A DNA stretch of 64,000 nt from assembly GCA_009763385.1 (NCBI GenBank), contig CM019831.1, positions 116,285,432 to 116,349,431 on the forward strand, in the 5' to 3' direction. A program made the translations under genes and the position numbers. The DNA comes from Coix lacryma-jobi var. lacryma-jobi. Taxonomy: Eukaryota > Streptophyta > Magnoliopsida > Poales > Poaceae. Positions 45,525 to 55,093 of the stretch are shown in pieces. Under the pieces are notes generated by a model, which was not told where the DNA came from, ran no database searches, and saw only the letters and a program-made list of their open reading frames with translations. How positions within the stretch are numbered: position 1 is the first letter of the stretch; each line of letters starts with the position of its first letter.

Positions 45525-48500
45525 ATGAAGCAGATGCAGCAGGCGATCTACGGCTTTATCGGCGGACTACAGGTAATTAACGAGGATATATCTGCAGCTC
45601 GATCAGTTTCTTATCCCATAGCAGTACGTATCTCTCAAACTGTGACAAACATCCGGCACGAAGTCAGGGTCCAGATTCCATTCAGTGTCGTTGGGGGTCA
45701 CCTTGATTGATCTCCAGATCGAGGTCCAAAGATCCACCATCCACCTGCTGTAATAATACATCGATCTGTCCTAGTGTAGTGTCCTGGTACTGGTACATGT
45801 ACATGCATCAAGCCCCAATTCGTGAGAATATAGCCATGCATCTTAGTTTACCCTGGAGAAGGTCCCTGCTTAATTTACTGTATTTGTGAAGGCACATTAT
45901 TATTCTACAGCTTGTTAAGAGTTAAGACTACTGGACAGTTATCCTTCATCCCTAATAGACTCACAAGCAAGTCTCTCATCATCGCGTCCGTACAGTTTGA
46001 TATTGTTGTAAAAAGAGAGGATTAGGGCAAACAATAATACTGTTACGTTATGTTTTTCTTGCAGACGATGGAGAATTATGGAGCACGCGACGAGGACAAC
46101 CAGGTGTGTATCCTACAACTTCTTGAAGGGCCCCGAAATGAGGCAAACCTTATAAATGATTGCTTATTATCAGGTATATATATGTACAATGTTTAGCTAT
46201 TACTGTCATTATTCCCCACATGCCTCTAATATATGGCATTATTATGTATGTACAATGTTTAGCTTGGAAGAATGCTACTTATACAAACTTCTCCCTGCAG
46301 GTGACAATTTGCATCCATCTCCTTTGCTGGAGACAAATGCCCATCATCAGGTATATATATATATGGAATTCATCAAACAGATCTTGACATGTTTAACTTC
46401 AGCAACCTGGTAGATTGTTTTTTGCACAAGCAGGGAACACTTTTATAGCATGCTTGCTAGACAAAGTGGACAAGATAAGGCATCACGTACTGACGGTCAA
46501 TTTCATCATGGCAGACGACAGAGTGCAGAAGAAGTGGCAGAAGATCAGGAACTCGGAAGAGAAGGACGTCTCCATGGGTAGGCACATATATGCATATTTT
46601 TATGAGAAAATTCTTTATTATATGCTATCGAAATTTATACTTATCCTTTATATACGTCGTCTCATTGAAATTTTACCATTCCCTCCGTTGCCACTCTTTT
46701 AGGGCCCGTTTGGATCCCTTCATTTTGGAGGAATTGAAATTTACTTAATAAATACTAGGCTATTTGTCTTGGAATTTGACATTCCACCACTTTCTAAAAG
46801 CCTATCTCAAATTCATAGGGTGGGAGAGGAAAATGGATTATTCTATAGATCACCCTACTATATTTCTACTTTGCAATTTATAACACTTTCTTCAACTCAC
46901 TCCCCTACGGTAAATATGAAACACATGAGTATCTCTCTTATATAGGCAACAATAATATATGTCTAAATTATGATTTTTAAAATGAATTCAATTCCAAACA
47001 TCTAAACGGATTTTTCCCATCTCCTATATATATGCCATCAAGCATTTTAGCAGATTCCATTAACATTTGTCTCTGTCACAGTTATAGCGCAGTTGCAAAA
47101 AATGACCAAACTGCGCTAGCCTAGCCCTAGCCTAGCTTGTCCAGCAGCATTGAGGTGTTTCTGTTTCAGAAAGAGCAAGGCAACGTGCCGCGTGGCCCCA
47201 GCGGGTTTTGGAAACAAAATAAAGTACGCCGCTGCTGGGCAGGCCGGGCGACGATGCTGCGGGGCCGGGGGATGTGGAATTGCCCTGCGGATGGCAAGGC
47301 CGGACGGAGCACGGACGCGGTGGCGGTGCCCACCCACGTCGACGTCGGGCAGACACGTCCGTCCGTGTCCAGAGCGACGCCGCGCCCGCGCGGAGGCACT
47401 CCCCGCGGCCGTGTGTGTCGGCGTGTCGCTGCGGCAGCTCGGCGAAGCACATCGACCTCGTGGTACTGGTACTGACTGCTACAGGCCGGTGCGCCCGCCG
47501 TGGTGGCCGGCCACCAGGCGCTGCATCTTGCGCGCGTCCCTTCCAGTCCTCCGTCGCCTCTTCGGGTGTGGCGATGTCGCCCGAGAACGTAACAACTCGG
47601 CCTCCCGGTGGGAACCGCGGCCATATGGACACGTTGGTGCCTAAGCCAAGTTGGTGGTGGCCGCTGACGGGACGCCACTGTGTCGTTGTCATAGATGAGC
47701 CAATCGTTTGCCTGGGGACCTGTAGCCCTAGCTAGGGTGCCGCGGTGTCGATCGCCTCTCTCATCCCATACCGCTCGCGACTTGGGCTGATCCGCTGCGG
47801 CCTCCGCCGATCCACCCCTTCGCACCACACCGGCCACGGCGCGCCAGATGAGTACAGGACTTGCCTATTTGGGGAGGAAGGAGAAGGACATGGCTGGCTC
47901 GATCTTCTTGCTGCTTGGTCAGATCTCTCTCTCTCTCTCTCTGATGAGACACCGAGCCGAGAGAGAGCGCCTAGGCATGGCACGTAGGGATCCGGTGCAG
48001 GCAGTGCACAGGGCCATTATTATTTGCCTTTTTTTTTTCATTCGTTATTTTCTTTTCATGCCACAGTTAAAAAAAAACTAGGCGGGCGGGTAAGACAGTC
48101 TCAGGCATCATTTAGCGAATTTAGAGTTTTTGATTTATTATTATGCTGCTATAGAAGAGATGACAATAAGTTTTGATGGCAAAGAGGAAATTTTCTCCAA
48201 GTTTATTGTGGACAGTGTCCCGCGTATAATTCACTAACAAAATAAGAAACAAATAAAATGATGCAAAAACTGCTTTTATGTACAAATTAAATGCTTGAGA
48301 AAACTACTATGTGTATACCGGATCTTCTTCTAAGAATTTAGTAATTATATTAATCGTTCTCCATGATGAAATCAAATATATAAAAAAACAGCTAATATAT
48401 ATTTTGTTGGATAAACAAATGTCCAATATAATTCAGGTAACCAAACCCTGTATCTGGTTATATTATTATCAAAGATTGTCTGAAAAATTAGGTTTAATAT

Positions 48501-49161
48501 TTTCGCCGCACCATCCTTATTTGTGTTCAGATTCTATCTTATATATAGCTTATCACCTATGGCCCATCTGGGGGGGGGGGGGGGGGGGTACATTTGAAAC
48601 TTATATATGACTACCTTTTGTTGTTTCACAGGATCCGATGTTCTTTGAAAGACTTGTTAGTAGGGAATACACAGGTAGGAAAAATAATAGCCGGTGGACT
48701 GCTAAAGAAGTGGAGAGACTGGTACAAGGTGTCTCTAAATTTGGTGTTGGAGGATGGACCAAGTTGAAGCAGAAATGTTTCAAAACGTCAATTAGGACAG
48801 CAGTAAATCTTAAGGTAAAGTAGATTAGTACACATTGCACATTGAAGTAAATTCATTCTGAGATGTTGGCTAATATGTATCATAATCTAAAATATGTTTC
48901 ATGGCTCAGGACAAGTGGAGAAATCTATTGAAAGCTTACCAGGTCTGGATTCCATCTCATTATAAAAAGTGTTGTTTTCTCTCATCCTTCTAACAAATAA
49001 CTGCTAAGTACATTTCTTGAATTCAAATCCTCCAGGAAAATTCACCACAAACTACACTACTGGATCTTGAACCATCGTTGGTTGAGTGGATCAGGAAGCT
49101 GGCAGAAAAACAACCATATGCAAATAAAAGGCACAGATATATAGGAACGGCCACTAATTAG
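45525..49161 (+). CDS. Single-repeat MYB/SANT gene with telobox-like motif
   Basis: I traced seven exons with GT/AG sites: 45,525-45,572; 46,065-46,173; 46,301-46,350; 46,403-46,577; then, after unresolved sequence, 48,632-48,814; 48,910-48,942; 49,036-49,161. The C-terminal part holds a MYB domain, SRWTAKEVERLVQGVSKFG, GGWTKLKQKCFKTSIRTAV and, across a splice, NLKDKWRNLLKAYQ. The last matches the 'VDLKDKWRN' telobox of plant telomere-repeat-binding MYB proteins, with N for the usual V/D. It ends SLVEWIRKLAEKQPYANKRHRYIGTATN. The N-terminal part (LLEGPRNEANLINDCLLSG, MADDRVQKKWQKIRNSEE) has no motif I recognise. Exon 46,403-46,577 ends in phase 1 while 48,632 begins in phase 0, so at least one exon between them is missing from this model. 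A nuclear DNA-binding role is inferred. Confidence 0.75.
46701..47012. repeat. hAT-like MITE in an intron of the MYB-like gene
   Basis: The left end 'gggcccgtttggatccc' is mirrored by 'ttccaaacatctaaacgg'. Inside, 'gaattgaaattt' pairs with 'aatgaattcaatt'. It lies between two exons of the gene. Confidence 0.65.
47165..47990. other. GC-rich block in the central intron
   Basis: There is a sharp rise in GC over about 800 bp, between the hAT-like MITE and the MYB-domain exon. Long frames occur on both strands, which is expected at this composition. One acceptor-like 'tttcag' at 47,164-47,169 opens it, but splicing there into the gene gives a stop within about 20 codons in the required phase. The block could be an alternative promoter or first exon, or a captured gene fragment. 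I recognise no protein. Confidence 0.45.
47932..47943. repeat. Short CT microsatellite
   Basis: Tandem CT dinucleotides within the GC-rich block; shorter in the noisy copy near 7,757. Confidence 0.6.
48570..48588. repeat. 19-base G homopolymer upstream of the MYB exon
   Basis: A G run 43 bp before the acceptor at 48,632. The noisy copy has 15 G at 8,529-8,543. Confidence 0.8.
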
Positions 49162-49966
49162 TCATTGTGTATAGGCTCTAGCATCGAGTTAGCCTTATCT
49201 AAAAGGGATGGGAGACAGTAGAAAGCTGGTTATTAATTAATGAAATGGAGGGAGGGTTTTGGATGTGGGAACAAGCTGGATCTTTTACTTTTGTCCATCT
49301 ATGTTCTTTGTAAAGACCAAAACCACTCTCTGTAAGACTGTTAATTTGATGGTTCAAGGAAATTTAGATTGTCCTATGACTACAACGACCTACATTCACG
49401 TTCATCCTTTGCATGCGCCATACTCAACTAGACACCAAGTCTTGGAGCCAAGTTACCAGGCTCTACCTATGATTTGGAGGTCCCTGAATAAAATACATAA
49501 TGGTGTCCTAAAATACGATAAAATCAAATCATATTTTCACTTAATTATAAAGCTTCAGAATAATATATATATAGGTCTTACACCACTAAGAACAGAATAT
49601 CAATGTCAAAAGAGTGTAAAGTAGTACTCAACTAACAAATTAGCATCTCCTAGCAGCTAGCATAGTAGTATGGTATGAGAAAGCAATGTAATAAGGAGAA
49701 AGTTGCCAAGCAAGCTGGTGGACGTGGCCTTTAATTTGTACCTTACGATGGTGAGTTCATCCATTAACAAAACAGGAATTGCAACTTGTAAGTCCTTTTT
49801 GGATATGAGCAATTTATTTTTCTATTTGAAATAATAGTATTTGCTGTAAATTTGGAGGCCCTTAGATTTTAGAGGCCCTAAACAGCTGCCCATTGCTCTT
49901 GTTAATCTACGGGCCTGCAAGTTACTTGTCGCCATTCACAGTGCGCGACTATGGTTTGGGTGGCAC

Positions 49967-50892
49967 CACTACTGCAAAACGAGAATATTCATGATGGTGT
50001 ATGCTATCCACAGTGAATTTTTTTTTAACGGTTTACCCGTAGCGCCATTCACAGTGAATTTTTTTTTAACGGTTTACCCGTAGCACCATTGTATACCTAT
50101 AGCGTCATCGGCTCAAAGTATAGAAATTGGTGTATGCTATCGTAAATTTCTTCTTCATCGAGCATAGAAAACCTCTGTGACAAGGTTATAAAATGCTCCC
50201 ACTTGCACATGCATGCACATCTAATTCGATTAATTTCTTCACAATAAATCTTCAGCGGGTCATCAAATTGAGAAACAATTTTTGCCATAGAGTGCTGAAT
50301 TTTTTAAAAAACTTTTGAATTCAGAAATGTACACTTTTTAGGAAAGAGTTGTGTGAATCGTTTTCATTCGAGAACAAAATCCTACAATTGCCAAGAATAG
50401 AACATATCATATCATTCTATTCTATTCTTCATAAACTTGATTCCAAACAAGTCTTTGTAACCATCAAACAATTATAGGAAAAGAGAGTTTAACGATTGAA
50501 TGACACATGATGGCTACAACAAAACTATTTGGTTTTCTATATAATGTGCATATATGAGATTCGAACTCAGAACCTCTCGCCTCGCGCACAACTCACTTAC
50601 CAACTCAGCTACACAACCCACATGATATAGTTCTGGACGTTTTTCTTTTGAATTCACTCATGAAGGAGACCAGACGGGACTAAAAAGTCCTTTAGTCCCG
50701 GTTGGTAACACCACCCGGGACTAAAAGGTCACTCTTTAGTCCCAGTTGGTAATACCAACCGGTACAAAGGTTGACCTTTAGTCTCGGTTGGTGTTACCAA
50801 CCGGGACTAAAAGTCTTTAGTCCCGGACGCAATTTTTTGTCGAGACTAAAGCTCAGTTGATAGATCAATCAAAGGTATGTTCTCTAGTAGTG
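49967..50892. repeat. CACTA-type MITE(s) with 'GGGACTAAAG' repeats
   Basis: The right end at 50,892 is 'tctctagtagtg', the inverse of 'CACTACTAGAGA'. A candidate left end 'CACTACTGCAAAACG' starts at 49,967, although the unit may be two nested elements. Between 50,670 and 50,860 are alternating 'gggactaaa' and 'tttagtccc' motifs around 'accaaccggg', typical of a subterminal repeat region. Confidence 0.5.
50556..50620 (-). repeat. tRNA-like segment (pol III A and B boxes)
   Basis: On the minus strand, 'TGGGTTGTGTAGCTGAGTTG' contains an A-box-like 'TAGCTGAGTTGG', and 'GAGTTCGAATCTC' resembles a B box, with a short T stem (TGAG/CTCA) around TTCGAAT. The acceptor ends do not pair. It matches 41,967-42,032 in the same orientation, so it is a family feature rather than a lone tRNA pseudogene. 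Confidence 0.55.
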
Positions 50893-51131
50893 TACTTGTT
50901 GAAAGTTATATCTATTTAAAATTATAGAGGAAAAGTAAAAAACTTAAATTTTCTATGATTATGGTATCACATTTCTATGCCACCAACTTAGCTATTGTAG
51001 TATTTATAGTTGACTAAATGAGTTTCTATTCAAATTTTGTTGAGTTGCCCATCTATCGTCGCCGTATATATAAACGGTGTGGCTGTGTCTACAAAAAAAA
51101 GAATAATGCAGCTCTTTCTAATAACAATATA

Positions 51132-52588
51132 CACTACAGGGTACACCGACTTTGCCGAGTATCGGCAGCACTCGTCAAAGACTCTTTTGCACTTGACAAA
51201 GGCTTTGCCGAGTGCGGCACTCGGCAAAGTTTAGTCGGCAAAGAAATGGTCGGCAAAGGTTTCTTTGCCGGCAAAGCCTTTCCGAGTGCCAAGTCAGCAC
51301 TCGGCAAAGAAAACAGCGACCGTCAACTTGACGGCTTTGCTGAGTGCTGATGTGGCAGACACTCGGCAAAGGATTTTTTTTTCTTTTTTTTTAAAAAAAT
51401 TCGTTGCCGAGTACCACGTCGGCGGCACTCGGCAAAGAAAACCTGTTTATTTTTTTAAAAAAAATATTTGCCGAGTGCCACGTCGGCCAGCACTCGGAAA
51501 AGAGGCAGAACTGGGTTAATTTTGCCCAGCTTTGCCGAGTGTCATGGCATCTTTGTCGAGTGTAGCACTCGACAAAGCTAAGAAATTTTTTCTTTTTTTG
51601 CTTTTTTTATTTTTGTCACACAAAACAATATATATATATTACATATCCATATTCCATCACACAGAACACAATATATATCACATTCATATCCATATTTCAT
51701 CACACAAATCATAATATTTATCACATTCATGTCCATCCATCGTAAAACAACATAAATCCATCGCATAATCCATACATATCACACAATTCCGTCCATCCAT
51801 CCATCACAAGTTCAAGTTCAACCAACACATGTCCAACACATACAAGTAGTCCATAATCCATAAGTCCAACACATAAGCCGATCACTACTCACCTTCGCCC
51901 CCAGTGCCTGAAGAGCTCTCACCTTGCCCCCACTGCCCCCACCTTTGCGAAGAGCCGGCCGGTGGAGGACCTTGCCACTGGGGCGGCGGCACAGCGGCTC
52001 CAAGAGACCACCCGGAGTACCCGGGCTGAGGAGGAACGCTAGGCCACACGTAGTACGGCAGACGAGGAGGGCCTCCTGGAGCCGGACACCCGGACTGTGG
52101 TGAAGGGCCACCCGGAGGGGTCGGCGCCGCCGAACCGTGCGACTGCACCTGCACGAAGAAGCGATGTCGTTAGTACGACCGAAGAAGTGAAAGCAATAAA
52201 CAACTATATATATACTCACCGGAGTCCCAATAGGACTATGAGGCGGCTGCGGCGGCGGCGGCAAATACTGATTGAGCAGCGAGAGAGGCACGACCACACC
52301 TGAGATGTTGAGACTCCCAAAGAAGCGAGCTATCTCCGCCGACCTCTGCGCCTCCCGCATTTGGGCGGCCTCCATCTCGCGGCGATGGGCCTCCTGCCGA
52401 GCCTCGTCCTGAACCTGCAGTTGGGCCTAGAACCTCTACATCTCCTCATGCATCTGGGCCTGCAATATTTGTCCCGCAAGGATTAAACAATGCAAAAGAA
52501 AGTTGAGTAATGGACGATAAATTGAACTGTACTAACCTGAAGCTGCGCCATGGTCTGCTGCCTTGGCCGTATGGCATGGAGGAGCTCG
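51132..52588 (-). mobile_element. CACTA element A, 3' terminal part
   Basis: The terminus is 'CACTACAGGGTACACCGACT'. Direct and inverted 'tttgccgagtg' subterminal repeats run to about 51,580. Minus-strand coding follows: the Ptta-type C-terminus. Homology to the longer noisy copy (11,061-14,820) stops at about 52,588, where the sequence changes to a different CACTA element. Confidence 0.75.
51885..52588 (-). pseudogene. Transposase_24 (Ptta-type) C-terminal exons
   Basis: Minus-strand exons include AEIARFFGSLNISGVVVPLS, LNQYLPPPPQPPHSPIGTP at about 52,220-52,375, and a proline/glycine-rich tail (GSAAPTPPGGPSPQSGCPAP to SSGTGGEGE) ending at 51,885. The N-terminal exons present in the noisy copy at 12,557-14,106 are absent, so the gene is truncated at the junction. 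Confidence 0.65.
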
Positions 52589-52599
52589 TTGCAAAAGCT

Positions 52600-52866
52600 A
52601 GTATGGTCTTTCTGATGCTGGCTTCGATGCGTTCTTGAGTATTATTGCAGACATGCTTCCTAAGGAGAACAAAGTGCCTGCTAACACATACTATGCCAAG
52701 AAGCTAATCAGTCCACTGACAATGGGTGTTGAGAAGATCCACGCGTGCAGAAATCATTGTATCCTGTATCGAGGTGCTGATTATAAGGATTTGGATAGCT
52801 GTCCAAATTGTGGTGCAAGTAGATACAAGACGAATAAAGACTACAGAGAGGAAGAGTGTGCTGTAA
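52600..52866 (+). pseudogene. TNP2-type transposase N-terminal fragment
   Basis: Plus-strand codons give ADMLPKENKVPANTYYAKKL, then LTMGVEKIHACRNHCILYRG and LDSCPNCGASRYKTNKDYRE. This matches the N-terminal Cys-rich region of grass CACTA transposases. The catalytic part is missing, and the sequence runs directly into the protease gene. Confidence 0.7.
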
Positions 52867-52875
52867 ACACCACCA

Positions 52876-54604
52876 TTGAATTCCCCACCTTCCCCACAAC
52901 CCGAAGATCCTCTGTCACAAAGCAAGGAGCCACCACCACCGCCAAAAAAGAAATTTTCGGTACCCAAGTTTGTTTCCGCCTACGAGCCAAAGAAGAAAAT
53001 AGCTGGGACTGCGAAATTTTTAAAAGGAATTGGACAGAAACGCACTTCAGAAGTCGTTGAGTTGTCTGAGCTTCAGAAGTCAGCGAAGCCAGTGCCTAAG
53101 GTGATTCCTTGCACTATCAAGGTCCCAACTGCAGAAGATTACAAGTCTATCCCTAAAACTTTTGTGTTGGGAAGGCCTCTACTCAAGCGACAGACACTCT
53201 TAAAGATTCCAAGCAATATAAAAAGGTTGTATGACTGGTATATGAGAGCCGCTTCTGCTGGCATCGACACCATCAACGTGTGTATCCCACAAAAGGCATT
53301 TCTAAGTGAAAATAATATGTGCATCATTAACTTTGAAGACATTTGGTTGATGATGAACCTCGAGAGACTGGACGTACAGATCGTAACGACGTTTGCACTG
53401 TAAGTGTTACATAGTTTAAAATGCATTATAGTTGCGTCAATGTTGAAGATCTGACTTGCACATGTGCCTTGCAGAATGCTATATGATCAGCAGGAGATGT
53501 ATTATGGGCAAGATTTCAATTATTGTGCCAATGAAAGGATTGGCTATCTAAACCCAATTGATATATGCGAAGAACGGCACACTTTCAGAATCGGTGACGA
53601 CAACATAGAGTTACTGGGCTTAGAAGGTGAGGAACGGGAGAAGAAAATCGCAAAGTTGAAGTTGGCGTATGAATCCCAGTACGCCTTCTACATTGGAATG
53701 TCATTGATGAAGTATCAAAATAGGGAATCGGTAGTGGCCCCGTACCACTTTGGGTAAGTGTGAGTTTCCATATATAGATGCATCATGAATTTGATTCCAA
53801 TACACAAATGCATCATGAATTTGATTCGTGCAGGGACCACTGGATCTGCTTTTTCATTTATCCTAGGGACGGAAGGGTGCTTGTACTAGACTCCGCAAAT
53901 TAGCCGCCATCAAGCTATGCAAAATTCATTGAAATGTTAGAGCTGTAAGTCGAGATATGCATTCTTACTTTTGTATTTTGAGAGTTTGTGTATAATTAAC
54001 ATAGTGATTCTTCTATTCGAGATCATAGGGCATATAGGTTTTATAAGATAAAAGGTGGAAAATGCGAGTCCAACATTCAAGGGCAGCCATTGCAAGTTTT
54101 TTATGACTGGCCGGTAAGTTGGTGAAAATTTACTCTTATGAATACAAAGCATATATGTACTATACATAGGACCATGGTTGCATGTATAAATATCCACTTT
54201 CCCATTATATAGTGCCACAAGCAACCACCTGGGTCCGTCCTCTGTGGATACTACGTGTGTGAGCACATGAGAGAGACTGGTCGATACGTCAGCAACCCTT
54301 CCAAGGTACTACAAGTAATAGTCGTGTATGTAGTATTGACCACCATAGTATTGACAAACTATGTACATGCAGGAATATATAAGGTATTGACAAACTTTCT
54401 TTGCAGGAATATAAGGAAGACAAGGCAAAGCGCATCACCGAATCTACTTTGTACAACATAGTTGAGGACCTGAGCCTTTTCCTACTGAAGCACGTCATTT
54501 CAACGGAAGGGAGGTATCATGATCATGAGAGCGAATTATCGAAGCCAGAGTACCGAGTGCTAACAGAGATTTCTAGGCTAAAACTAACTCGGAATGGTTA
54601 TTAG
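52876..54604 (+). pseudogene. Ulp1-like (C48) cysteine protease gene of CACTA element
   Basis: Exons with GT/AG sites are 52,876-53,403 (approximate 3' end), 53,475-53,753, 53,834-53,944, 54,029-54,113, 54,213-54,305 and 54,407-54,604. Landmarks are a proline/lysine-rich start (EPPPPPKKKFSVPKF), DIWLMMNLERLDVQIVTTFAL, YDQQEMYYGQDFNYCANERI, the catalytic His in DHWICFFIYP, Asp in VLVLDSAN, and Cys in SVLCGYYVCEHM. The ends are KRITESTLYNIVEDLSLFLL and SRLKLTRNGY. The Ulp1 family cleaves ubiquitin-like modifiers, and its role in CACTA biology is not settled. A TAG at 53,901-53,903, two codons after the catalytic Asp motif, would end translation before the Cys exon. Confidence 0.8.
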
Positions 54605-54832
54605 ACCATCTGTGCAAACTTGGATGTATGTAATGTGCAAACTAGCAACTCTATGGTTGTGAGCACGAAACTTTGATGTACATTTGTGTATGTATGAAAT
54701 ATGTAAATTGCATGTTGTTATATTAATGTATATGCATATATTTAATTTAACAATATAATTGCATGTTCCTATTTATTTAATTTTATAATATAATAATTAC
54801 AATTAACAATATATATAAAACTGGTCTATAAT

Positions 54833-54995
54833 AGCACAGGCGGTTAGTTGTGAACCGCCTGTGGAAATCGATTTCCACAGGCGGTTCACTTAACCAACCG
54901 CCATTGTAAATATACCATTTACACTGGCGGTTTGTTAAGTGAACCGCCTGTGGAAATCGATTTCCACAGGCGGTTCACAAACAACCGCCTGTGCT
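54833..54995. repeat. Nested palindrome in CACTA subterminal region
   Basis: Two identical perfect 40-bp palindromes (54,850-54,889 and 54,939-54,978) of the form 'gtgaaccgcctgtggaaatc' plus its inverse are set inside a 163-bp inverted repeat with outer ends 'agcacaggcggtt' and 'aaccgcctgtgct'. The centre is near 54,914. Confidence 0.95.
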
Positions 54996-55093
54996 GTTGT
55001 TCCATTTTCACTGGCCCCCAGCGCAGGCGGTGCTGGAAACCGCCTGTGAAAATGGGTTTTCAACCGACTGTATAGTATGTCTCTGTACTAGTG

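Larger units (their letters stand above)
49162..51131. other. 3' flank of the MYB-like gene, repeats
   Basis: I see no further gene. Two direct copies of 'cacagtgaatttttttttaacggtttacccgtagc' lie in tandem at about 49,994-50,094. A CACTA-type MITE follows and runs up to the CACTA terminus at 51,132. Confidence 0.5.
52589..55093 (+). mobile_element. CACTA element B, 3' terminal part
   Basis: The right terminus at 55,093 reads, on the minus strand, 'CACTAGTACAGAGACATACT'. Subterminal 'cacaggcggttc' repeats lie at 54,833-55,070. Plus-strand genes precede it: a TNP2 N-terminal fragment and a Ulp1-like protease gene. The terminus and subterminal repeats differ from element A, so this is a different family. 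The flanks (ata before 51,132, ctg after 55,093) do not form a target duplication across the composite. Confidence 0.75.

Noticed and set aside
47118..47140. 'cctagccctagcctagc', possible telomeric repeat
   Set aside because: The plant telomere repeat is CCCTAAA; this is not an array of it.
47132..47837. Minus-strand ORFs of 186 and 223 codons
   Set aside because: They overlap plus-strand frames of similar length in the same GC-rich DNA, with no recognisable motif.
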